The position numbers and the translations under genes are program-made. Under the pieces are notes generated by a model. That model was not told the origin of the DNA. It saw nothing but the letters and a program-made list of their open reading frames with translations, and did not search any database. Below are positions 1 through 6,777 of a DNA stretch of 26,189 bases, one piece after another; the first letter of the stretch is position 1, and each line of letters begins with the position of its first letter. Source of the DNA: Reticulitermes lucifugus (Eukaryota > Arthropoda > Insecta > Blattodea > Rhinotermitidae); contig JAKCWW010002962.1 of assembly GCA_026260175.1 (NCBI GenBank), forward strand, positions 3,668-29,856, read 5' to 3'.

Positions 1-145
1 AGCCCGACGCAGAGACCTCTACCTGACAACACACAACACTCACAAGAGACAGACATCCATACCTCCCGGCGGAATTCGAACCCACAGTCCCAGCAAGCGA
101 ACGGCCGCAGACCCACGCCTTAGACCGCGCGGCCATTGGGATCGG
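1..145 (-). mobile_element. tRNA-derived SINE, partial (cut by window start)
   Basis: Read on the minus strand, this begins with a tRNA-like head. A box-A-like segment (GGCCGCGCGGTCTAAGGC) resembles the D-arm of tRNA-Leu or tRNA-Ser, and a box B (GGTTCGAATTC) follows about 45 nt later. After the head come a SINE body and CA-rich sequence (plus-strand acacacaacactcacaag). The same body recurs at 20226-20447, and the same head recurs at 26128-26189 on the other strand. Spacing and lack of a clean acceptor stem argue against a functional tRNA gene. The 3' end of the element lies before the window. Confidence 0.8.
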
Positions 146-388
146 CATACTAATATTAATAAGACAAATCATTTCCGGGATGAAATAGGCAATGAATTGT
201 TCTTCCCCTTTCCATGGCGTGCACTAATCAGTTTCCTCGTTAAGGAAAACCCAAGAGGTGAAAATATTTCTTGTTTAAGACATATTTCCTGTTTTCGTAA
301 CATCATGCGTCAGGTAATGTAATGCGAGGACGCCAATAAATAACTTCACCTTCTCATTATGTGATCATAGTAGCAAACAGAGAACACG

Positions 389-416
389 ATGAAGACACTT
401 GCACTTCTATCTTGTG
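389..416 (+). CDS. Kazal gene 1, exon 1 (signal peptide start)
   Basis: The ATG at 389 follows a short AT-rich leader. Nine codons (MKTLALLSC) plus one base precede a strong donor, GTAAGT at 417. The split codon is completed by CT at 1948-1949 to give Ala10, and the hydrophobic signal continues there. Exon length (28 nt) and phase are the same as in gene 2 exon 1. Confidence 0.8.
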
Positions 417-2883
417 GTAAGTCTATTTTATAACAGCTGTTTTCGTTAATGTCTTACTTTATAGAGTGATATTAAAATAAACCTCAAATAAGAAGTTTGT
501 GAAAATGTGAACCGTATTTAACTGACTTAGAATAGGGTTCAACTGCTGGTTCTTATGGTGACAGTAATAAAGCTTCGGGTTTCGTAACGAGGAATTTTTC
601 CAGCAGGTGAACAACTACTACTTTCTGTTGATGAACATGGAATGATCACTCTCACATGAGACAGTAGCGAGCGGTCTAGTTTGTTGCAGAATAGGCTTAT
701 TTTCAAAAGTAACTAATAGAGTCTTAGGCCGCTACGTGCCTGTTTTCAGCAAAGTGTGACAGCGGTAGAACAGTCTTAACGAAACCGCTTCTGTGAATAA
801 GTTACGGCATTCTCTTACACCAAGTGCAGCAACATTTGCTGAAGAAGAGATTTCAGGTTTCCGCAGCGGTTTACTTGAGACCTTCGGTCTTCTGGGATGT
901 TATGCGGCACAGTTTGGTAATTGGTTACAGAAGTTTTGGTACACTATATCGGCCCCATCTTCAAGGGTCAAGCAGTTCCAGAAGAATTTTCATCCGCCAG
1001 GATATCCCGTGACAGATGTGGTGCTTAAGGCACCCATAAAGAAGACACACTGTGTTCTTGGAGGAAGATACGGTAAATATAGACATGAGTCTTGATTATG
1101 TGGATGGCTCAGAATACAATCATACTCGTATAATTATCTTTAGTGCTGATGCTGCTGTTCTTGGACGTCTTGAACCTTGAAGATAGGAACGATATGTTAT
1201 ACCGAAATGTCGGTAACCAACTAGCTACCTACGCCGCGTAACATCCCAGAAGACCTAAAGCGTTAACAGTCCTCACGTGAATTACATGAATGAAGAGAGA
1301 AAAATTTCATTACTTATGAATGATTAGATTTCTAATTATTTATATTTAATCAAGGTGACAACACACTCAAATAGCCCCTTGAAGATGGGACCGATACGTT
1401 GTCCCGAAACGTCGGTAAATAATTACCACACGACGCCGCATAATATCCCAGAAGAGCGCAGATCTCATCAACATCGCTGCGGAAGCCTAAAATCAAGGAC
1501 ACTCGAATATGTTAGTAATATAAATTTCTTAATCTCCTTGTACACCTAAAATAACGCACGTTACTTTTATGAAAACTGAATTTCAGTATATTTGATATTG
1601 ATAATAAGTTAAACATTGCCCAAATGGAAGATGAAAGTCATATATCGTCAACAGACAACAATATTTTCATCTTACCAAGACGTTAATTCGTCAAGTAAAT
1701 TTGTCTCTAGTAACTACTGAGATTCTTCAGTGCACTTACATGATATAAAGTACAATAGCGACTCAGGAAGCTTACGATTGAGCTCATATCCTTGATTTGA
1801 GTACTGTACCCTAAAAGTACGAGATGAGTGATGCCGACTAGAAGCTCCTCGAAATAAAAGAGGTTCATCAATTATTTAATCCGTCTTATTTTCGTGGACA
1901 CCTTCTAGATCGACCTTTGTAACGATAACAGTCTATTTCCCGTTCAGCTCTGGTGCTAAGTGTTCTAGTCACTGGAAGGGCACAATTCTGGAAAGCATTT
2001 GAACGTCCGTCCTGGAAGTCTCGCGCAACAACAAGCACAACAAAGCCAGTTACCCAAGTGTCTGTGGATGATGGCGCCACCCCACCCGTGGTGGATGGTA
2101 ACGGATCCCTGTTGGGATGTAACTGCCCCGCTCCTCCACAATTTAATCCAGTATGTGGTAGTGACGGTGTAACGTATGGAAATCTGCAGAAACTGAACTG
2201 CGCTCGGTCGTGTGGGAGAAGTAGGTTACAGTTACCAATACTCCACACGTAGTTTGTACTAACAACCCCTACGTAGTTCCAGTTTACTAGTAATCTACCA
2301 ATAGGTTGACTTTACTATTAACCCACACCTAGTTTCAGTTTATTGGTACCCCACGCGTAAGTCCACTTTACTAAAAACCTATGCATAGGTTCACTTTACT
2401 ATTACCCCACAAATATGTTCAATTCACTAACCCACACGTAGTTTCAGTTTACCATTAACCCACACATATATTTGTTTTACTAACAACCTGCTAGTAGGCT
2501 CATATTACTGTTAATCCACACGTAGGTTCAGTTTACTTTGAACGCACATGTAGTTTCAGTTTACTATTAACCAAAGACGTAAGCTAATCTCTCGCTTTCC
2601 CTTTCTTTCCCTTCTTCCTGTTCTTAGAACTGCAACCTCTTTCTCTTCTTTCTGCTTCGAGAGAACAATTGTTTTGTTTCACCTGTAAAATTTGCTCAAT
2701 TTGGAAGGGTAATTATTTTTTGCAGCATAACTCGATCCTTAGACTATACGACTATGAAAATATTATTGTAAATTTCAGGGCCCTGTGGCACTATGTGCGC
2801 TTGTTAGTATTTCGTCTAATTTTGTGATGTATATACTTTCAGATGTGCGGCTGTCTTTCATCGGAGCCTGCAGAAATGGTTAA
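389..2883 (+). CDS. Secreted Kazal-type serine protease inhibitor, gene 1 (3 exons, 113 aa)
   Basis: Coding exons are 389-416, 1948-2220 and 2843-2883 (342 nt, stop TAA at 2881-2883). Splice sites are GTAAGT at 417, CAG before 1948, GTAGGT at 2221 and TTTCAG before 2843; both introns are phase 1. Residues 1 to about 20 form a signal peptide (MKTLALLSC, then a Leu/Val-rich core ending VTG). Residues 23-66 are a polar linker with a Thr-rich stretch (TTSTTKPVTQ). Residues 67-110 are one Kazal domain with Cys 67, 69, 79, 94, 98 and 110 and the signature NPVCGSDGVTYGN. The last exon supplies the final strand and sixth cysteine (NVRLSFIGACRNG). Kazal proteins are tight-binding inhibitors of secreted serine proteases. 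By family numbering P1 is Ala71, suggesting an elastase- or subtilisin-like target; that is inference. The splice model is read by eye, without transcript data. Confidence 0.88.
850..975 (-). repeat. Fold-back repeat unit, inverted copy A1
   Basis: This is the reverse complement of a roughly 110-125-bp unit also seen at 1162-1270 and 1373-1494. Shared blocks are the arm end (plus strand TTTCAGGTTTCCGCAGCGGT), TCTTCTGGGATGTTATGCGG and the inner hairpin segment (minus strand CTTGAAGATGGGGCCGATA). With 1162-1270 it forms an imperfect inverted repeat with a spacer of about 190 bp. It lies in intron 1 of Kazal gene 1. Open frames across it are by-products of the repeat. Confidence 0.7.
1162..1270 (+). 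repeat. Fold-back repeat unit, copy A2
   Basis: This is the plus-orientation partner of 850-975. It reads CCTTGAAGATAGGAACGATA, then CGAAATGTCGGTAACC, then ACGCCGCGTAACATCCCAGA, followed by AGACC. It is diverged from its partner but collinear with it, in gene 1 intron 1. Confidence 0.7.
1373..1494 (+). repeat. Fold-back repeat unit, copy A3 (unpaired)
   Basis: A third copy, in the same orientation as A2. It has the best inner hairpin of the set: TGAAGAT, stem GGGAC, loop, stem GTCCC, then GAAACGTCGG. It ends in ATCGCTGCGGAAGCCTAAAA, the reverse complement of the arm end at 850 and 4744. No inverted partner is visible next to it, so it is a solo unit or half a broken hairpin. Confidence 0.7.
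1948..2220 (+). CDS. Kazal gene 1, exon 2 (rest of signal, linker, five of six Kazal cysteines)
   Basis: The acceptor TTCCCGTTCAG ends at 1947. The frame is fixed by the Kazal signature and is open from the acceptor to the donor. The exon ends after TGT GGG AGA plus one base, exactly where gene 2 exon 2 ends (TGT GGA AGA plus one base). This supports GTAGGT at 2221 as the true donor. Confidence 0.9.
2221..2577 (+). repeat. 28-bp minisatellite, 13 units, starting at the 5' splice site
   Basis: There are thirteen head-to-tail units, starting at 2221, 2249, 2273, 2301, 2329, 2357, 2385, 2413, 2438, 2466, 2494, 2522 and 2550. Eleven are exactly 28 nt, one is 24 and one is 25. The consensus begins GTAGGTTCAGTTTACT and ends TTAACCCACAC. 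Unit 1 starts with the GTAGGT that serves as the gene 1 intron 2 donor, and the exon itself does not match the unit. Several later units still begin GTAGGT, GTAGTT or GTAAGT. Divergence between units implies an old array. Confidence 0.9.
2578..2842 (+). other. Rest of gene 1 intron 2, pyrimidine-rich tract
   Basis: A tract rich in C and T (about 2587-2660) follows the minisatellite. After it comes ordinary AT-rich intron up to the acceptor ATATACTTTCAG, which ends at 2842. No gene is seen. Confidence 0.5.
2843..2883 (+). CDS. Kazal gene 1, exon 3 (last Kazal strand and sixth cysteine)
   Basis: This 41-nt coding exon lies behind TTTCAG. Joined in phase 1 it reads N-VRLSFIGACRNG and stops at TAA 2881-2883. 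The Gly-x-Cys ending and the 11-residue gap from the fifth cysteine are as expected for the domain and match gene 2. The exon was found because the domain required it. The 3' UTR and poly(A) site are not obvious; the first clear AATAAA is near 3376. Confidence 0.85.
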
Positions 2884-3906
2884 TGGCACGTCTGAAGTTC
2901 ATGTTCTACGGCTTGGCTATGCACAATGTAATTATTAAGTACTGTCAACTCTAAAGGAATTCCTGGGAATGTAACTTTACACATATTTATCCAGTAAACT
3001 GGAAAGCAATTTATAGTTTTTATTGAATTATTTTATACCATGTCATGATAGTAAACTTATAAAATATAATACATCAGTCAAATTACAAGGAGTCGTGGTC
3101 TGCTGGACTAGTCGTAAAAGTAACTTGTTTGAAGGATGTGTACAGCATTCCGCTTAATGAAACTCTTTCAAAGTGCTTTAAAATTATAAATGCCTCTACA
3201 ACTGCGTGATTTGTGAAAAAAGATGCACACGTACAAAGACTTTTGCAAATATTTATTCTCAATGAAGCAGATCGAAAGGACAGATTGTAGGTAGTTAGCA
3301 CTGCTTCTATTTCTGTTCGGAATTATCACGACTTGAATACACAGCAAAGAAAGCTTGGGCTTTATTATGACAAGCAAATAAACACATGACTTCTCTGCAA
3401 CTGATCAAGTGAAGCACAGCTGTTCCTTTCCATGCCTTCTTTACCGGGACCGGCAGCTTTTTCCACGTCAATGCGCAGTAAGTTGCGTGGCATCGTTACA
3501 GGAATTCCACCTGTAGGCTAACTGCCATCTAAACTATGGTGCTTCAGCATTGACCTCAATATCCACAATATTTGTTCACGTCATCTGTAGATTCCGAAAT
3601 ATGTGTAACACGTCGAGCGGTTTACGTCGTTCGAATCTCATCTGAGACATTGATTATCCCGTGGTATTCCTGAATTTTTCAGTCCTCTCAGGCAAATATG
3701 AAACTTTGCGGACAAAATATATCCGTACTCACAGCTAGCACCGAGAATCCGCAACTAGTACAGCTGTTTTTCATTGGGCTCCGTAGTATCGCTGTAGACT
3801 GAGCCAGACTATTGAGTTTTGTAGCCATAACCCTCAGCTTTGCTTCTCAGCGGTGTTTATTGTTGTGCGTTTTAAGTGCGATGCTTGATTTTTTAATGTT
3901 GATTTG
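2884..3906. other. Intergenic AT-rich sequence, no gene seen
   Basis: About 1 kb between the stop of Kazal gene 1 and the mariner remnant. The first part must hold the gene 1 3' UTR. Short minus-strand frames at 3083-3377 have no recognisable motif. I see no repeat or RNA gene here. Confidence 0.4.
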
Positions 3907-4562
3907 AAGGAACAAAGCATTTGCCTTAAGTTTTCCTTCAAAGTCGGGAAAACTACTTCAGGGACCCGTTGAATGCTGAAAGTAGCTTTCCCTGACCAAA
4001 CAGCAAGTCCTGTCAGTGGAAAAGTCCCTTCTTTCCACGTCAGAAGAAAGTAAGGCAAGTCAAACCGAGCACCAAAAACTTGTTCATGAACTTTCTTTCT
4101 TTTTTTTTTACTGTGGGGTCACTGTTCATTAGGGGTTTGTTCCTCCAAACCAAACGGTTGACCAGAACTCCTTCAGGGAGGTTTTACAACGTCTGAAGGA
4201 GCAAGTCTGCGGAAACGTTCGTAATGATGGTGGAACCAGGACTAGTTGGTTACGCTCCTTACTCGCTGATTTGGCACCTTGCGAGTTATTCTGCTTTCCA
4301 AGAATACACTTGCAGTTACGAAGGTATCGTTTCAGGAACGTGCCCGAAATTTAGTCAATATGGCTGACAGTCCTACACGGAATTCCAAAAAGTCAGTTCC
4401 AGTAGTGCTTCCATCAGTGGCACAAACGCTGGACCCGTTGTATAAACTCAGGAAGGGGGCGACGGGCGACTTTGAAGGGGATAACAACGAACAATGAGAA
4501 AAGTACGTGTCTATTTCGCTATTGGCTCAGGCCGGGAACTTTTGGATACACCCTCCTTTATG
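3907..4562 (+). mobile_element. Mariner-family transposon remnant (internally deleted transposase plus 3' terminal repeat)
   Basis: Pieces of a mariner transposase appear in order, broken by stops and frameshifts. First is an N-terminal helix-turn-helix segment near 3910 (EQSICLKFSFKVGKTT). It is fused to QWKSPFFPRQKK near 4017, then FVPPNQTVDQNSFREVLQRL near 4137, LADLAPCELFCFPRIHLQLR near 4268, and a C-terminal HGIPKSQFQ...CFHQWHKRW block near 4380-4440. GGGAACTTTTGGATACACCC at about 4534-4553 resembles a mariner 3' terminal inverted repeat; no 5' partner was found. The segment that should hold the DNAPAH motif (second catalytic Asp) is missing. The third catalytic Asp, expected in APxDxF, reads Glu. 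The copy is dead. The minus-strand frame 3834-4058 is its shadow. Confidence 0.88.
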
Positions 4563-4743
4563 TATTATTTATTGCTGTTTAGCGCTATCGATAACAAACC
4601 TGTGAATGAAATTGAAGATTTTAAAACCAATTCAAATTTTCCTAAGGAAAATCCTTTTCCTTCGTGTTATCCCAAATCAGTGAACATTTAATTGTGTGCA
4701 ATGAATAAGTGAACTTGGTTACGCAAGATTTTTAGTTTCTTGA
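4563..4743. other. Short AT-rich spacer
   Basis: Unremarkable sequence between the mariner end and the next fold-back element. It lacks recognisable motifs. Confidence 0.3.
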
Positions 4744-4976
4744 TTTCAGGCTTCCGCCGCGGTGTAAATGAGGTCTTCGCTCTTCTGGGTTGTTACACAA
4801 TATTATTTGGTAGTTATTTACTGACGTTTAGAGACAGGCTATCGGTCCCATCTTCATGTGTCGAGCAGTCCAACTACTTGACCCTTGAAAACGGGACCGA
4901 TAGACTGTCTCGAAACGTCAGTTACTAACTACCAAATAACGCTGAGTAACAACCCAGAAGAGCGAAGGCCACATTT
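4744..4976. repeat. Fold-back element B (about 230-bp imperfect palindrome)
   Basis: The left arm (about 4763-4850) and right arm (about 4893-4976) are near-perfect reverse complements: CTTCGCTCTTCTGGGTTGTTA on the left against TAACAACCCAGAAGAGCGAAG on the right, and ATTTGGTAGTTATTTACTGA against CAGTTACTAACTACCAAAT. Each arm is one copy of the unit at 1373-1494. The left arm has the extra end TTTCAGGCTTCCGCCGCGGT. The right arm has the inner core CTTGAAAACGGGACCGATAG followed by CGAAACGTCAG. The centre is about 40 nt. No target-site duplication was found. Confidence 0.8.
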
Positions 4977-5231
4977 ATTTTAGCTTCACATATTCTGAAA
5001 ATCATATCGACATCTATACAGAACTAAGAAAATAATAAAGGGAAGCCTCACGATTTCTGCCTCTCAGCTGCTGCTGTGGAATTATGTAGAGAAGACATGA
5101 ACAGAACACGTTAGAATAAATGGGGGCAATACGGTATTAGACAAATTCCTCACCGGGCGACCCCATTATGTAAAACTGGTCCAACTGGGAGAATCCTCTA
5201 AATATAGCTGCCACATAAGTGGAAATAAATT

Positions 5232-5661
5232 CTAAATAATAAAGACAATTTTAGTCAACACAACAATCTTTTATTATAAGAAATATTTGCCTTTATAAAA
5301 TGTTACATATTTCGACACTTAAGGGTAAATAAAAATGAAGGCAGTAAAATACCTTGAATTATCATTCCTGTGAAAGAGATCTGATTCTTACAACTTTATC
5401 TCCTACAATTAGCTCTTTACCTTATACATTAAGGTGTGACAGATTTACTTTTAAGCAGTAGGATAATTGTAGTAGACAAAGTTGTAAGAAACAGATCTCT
5501 TTCACAGGAATGACAATTCAAAGTATTTGACTGCCTTTCGCTTTATTTATTAGCGCCTGATGATGACCCTCAAGGGTCGAAATATGCAACATTTTATAAA
5601 GGCAGATATTGTTTTTATAATAAGATATAGTTGTGTTGGCTAAAATATATTTATTATTTAG
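5232..5661. repeat. Large fold-back element C (430-bp palindrome, arms of about 185-200 bp)
   Basis: The ends mirror each other: CTAAATAATAAA at 5232 and TTTATTATTTAG ending at 5661. Inner matches include TCATTCCTGTGAAAGAGATC (about 5360-5380) against GATCTCTTTCACAGGAATGA (about 5494-5513), and CCTTTATAAAATGTTACATA against the reverse complement near 5588-5605. The loop is about 5411-5460. The arms differ mainly by point changes. No coding frame spans it, and I see no flanking direct repeat. The right arm carries a hammerhead-like core; the left arm has lost it. Confidence 0.85.
5557..5582 (+). ncRNA. Hammerhead-ribozyme-like core (possible, imperfect)
   Basis: CTGATGA (5557-5563) is followed by one extra T, a perfect 5-bp stem (GACCC 5565-5569, GGGTC 5574-5578) with a TCAA loop, and GAAA (5579-5582). 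Order and stem match the conserved hammerhead core (CUGANGA, stem II, GAAA). Against it, the extra base separates CTGATGA from stem II, and no convincing stem III with a UH cleavage site is visible downstream. Hammerhead motifs are known in Penelope-like elements and retrozymes, so an element-borne ribozyme relic is plausible but unproven. Confidence 0.3.
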
Positions 5662-6235
5662 TCCATAATACAAAACGGGATGTCTTCTCTAAATGAAACA
5701 GATTCATTAGATAGGCCTACCCTCAGAATCAGTTATTGCTGTAGCGATAACATAACAACACTCACATAATCCCCACATTTCCTTAATTCAGTGTTTAATG
5801 ATCCATTTTATTGTTAACAATAACATATCACTTTTGGTTTTAGTTAAATTTAAATAAGGATATTATTTTTTCATATTAGGTCTGAATAATTGCCAATAAT
5901 TGCTTCTTATTTGTGAGGATAACTAATACTATGGTACACTCTTTTATGATTTTAATATAATTAAATTTGTTCATAATCCACCGTGTACCTCAGCGACAGT
6001 GCTGTAAATAATCACCATCCAAGTACAAAGATTAACCGTTTATTTAAGAATACGAAGTGTAAATTAACGAAGACCAATTAAAAAGTATTAGCCTAGCAGA
6101 AGATGGGAGGATGTTGTTTGGAGGAATGCCGTGCATTTGCTTCAAATACGGGACGGGAAAGCGGCATCCAGGAACAGAGAATGTTGGGGAAAGAAGATCG
6201 GTAACGCCATGGCCCGAAAACCGGCCGAAATGCCA

Positions 6236-6236
<1 letters not shown>
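5662..6236. other. AT-rich intergenic sequence, no gene seen
   Basis: AT-rich sequence with no sustained frame or recognised repeat. It includes one TAGGCCTA palindrome near 5713. Confidence 0.35.
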
Positions 6237-6288
<52 letters not shown>

Positions 6289-6336
6289 ATAGTAGTAGTA
6301 GTAGAAGAAGAAGACAAGAATGAATGAATGAATGAA
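6236..6336 (+). repeat. (TAG)n microsatellite followed by (GAA)n and (GAAT)n
   Basis: About 22 near-perfect TAG repeats with one AAT interruption run from 6236 to 6304. A short GAAGAAGAAG tract and then GAATGAATGAATGAA follow to about 6336. All poly-Ser, poly-Tyr, poly-Leu and poly-Thr frames in 6044-6379 come from this array and are not genes. Confidence 0.95.
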
Positions 6337-6749
6337 GAATTGTTGCATATTTTATTTGTGCCACTAAACATCTCGACATACCAATAAACGAGGTGTAATA
6401 TATGGTCTTTATTTACGACATTAATATCTTATTTAAATAGTAACTTAAACCGAAAAAGACGAAAATCTGTTGTTATTATTAATAATTGACTATCAGACAT
6501 GTAGCTAAAGACACGCAATCCTGCCAATCTGGTTATGAACACTGGCTTCAGACACATGTGTGCAATTCCTTGTGACCTTCACTTGTAACCACTCTCTGAC
6601 ACTTGAATTCAAAAGGTAGTCTAAACGAAGCTGACCCTGCAGCATAAACAAGCTTCTCTATCGCACTCCACCAGTTTCTGACAGTGACTCTTTAGCGCTT
6701 CGGAGCTTCTGTACGCACCAAAGTTTGTTGTCGACTGTGTCCATTCAGT
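6337..6749 (+). promoter_or_regulatory. Region upstream of Kazal gene 2 (promoter expected, no motif certain)
   Basis: If the exon 1 call at 6750 is right, the promoter and 5' UTR lie here. I cannot point to a TATA box at a convincing distance. CATTCAGT just before the ATG resembles an arthropod initiator (TCAGT), but it would leave almost no leader. The location is inferred from gene position only. Confidence 0.2.
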
Positions 6750-6777
6750 ATGTACTCTGCTGTTATCATTTCGACAG
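6750..6777 (+). CDS. Kazal gene 2, exon 1 (putative signal peptide start)
   Basis: The ATG at 6750 opens nine codons (MYSAVIIST) plus G, then CAG|GTAAGT. Joined to 15264 it makes Ala10 and a continuous hydrophobic run. Length (28 nt) and phase equal gene 1 exon 1. I looked for other phase-1 signal exons between 2900 and 15263 and found none as good. An unseen exon elsewhere remains possible. Confidence 0.6.

Noticed and set aside
793-1095. 100-aa plus-strand frame, and a similar 62-aa frame at 4740
   Set aside because: The two translate the same fold-back repeat unit, which explains their similarity (for example FRSGL and FRRGV, then LLGCY).
1886-2248. 120-aa minus-strand frame opposite Kazal exon 2
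   Set aside because: Antisense shadow of the Kazal coding exon.
3083-3377. Minus-strand frames after gene 1
   Set aside because: Composition and lack of motif suggest chance frames in AT-rich sequence.
6044-6379. Frames of 68-111 aa with poly-Leu, poly-Thr, poly-Tyr or poly-Ser
   Set aside because: All are translations of the (TAG)n microsatellite in different frames.
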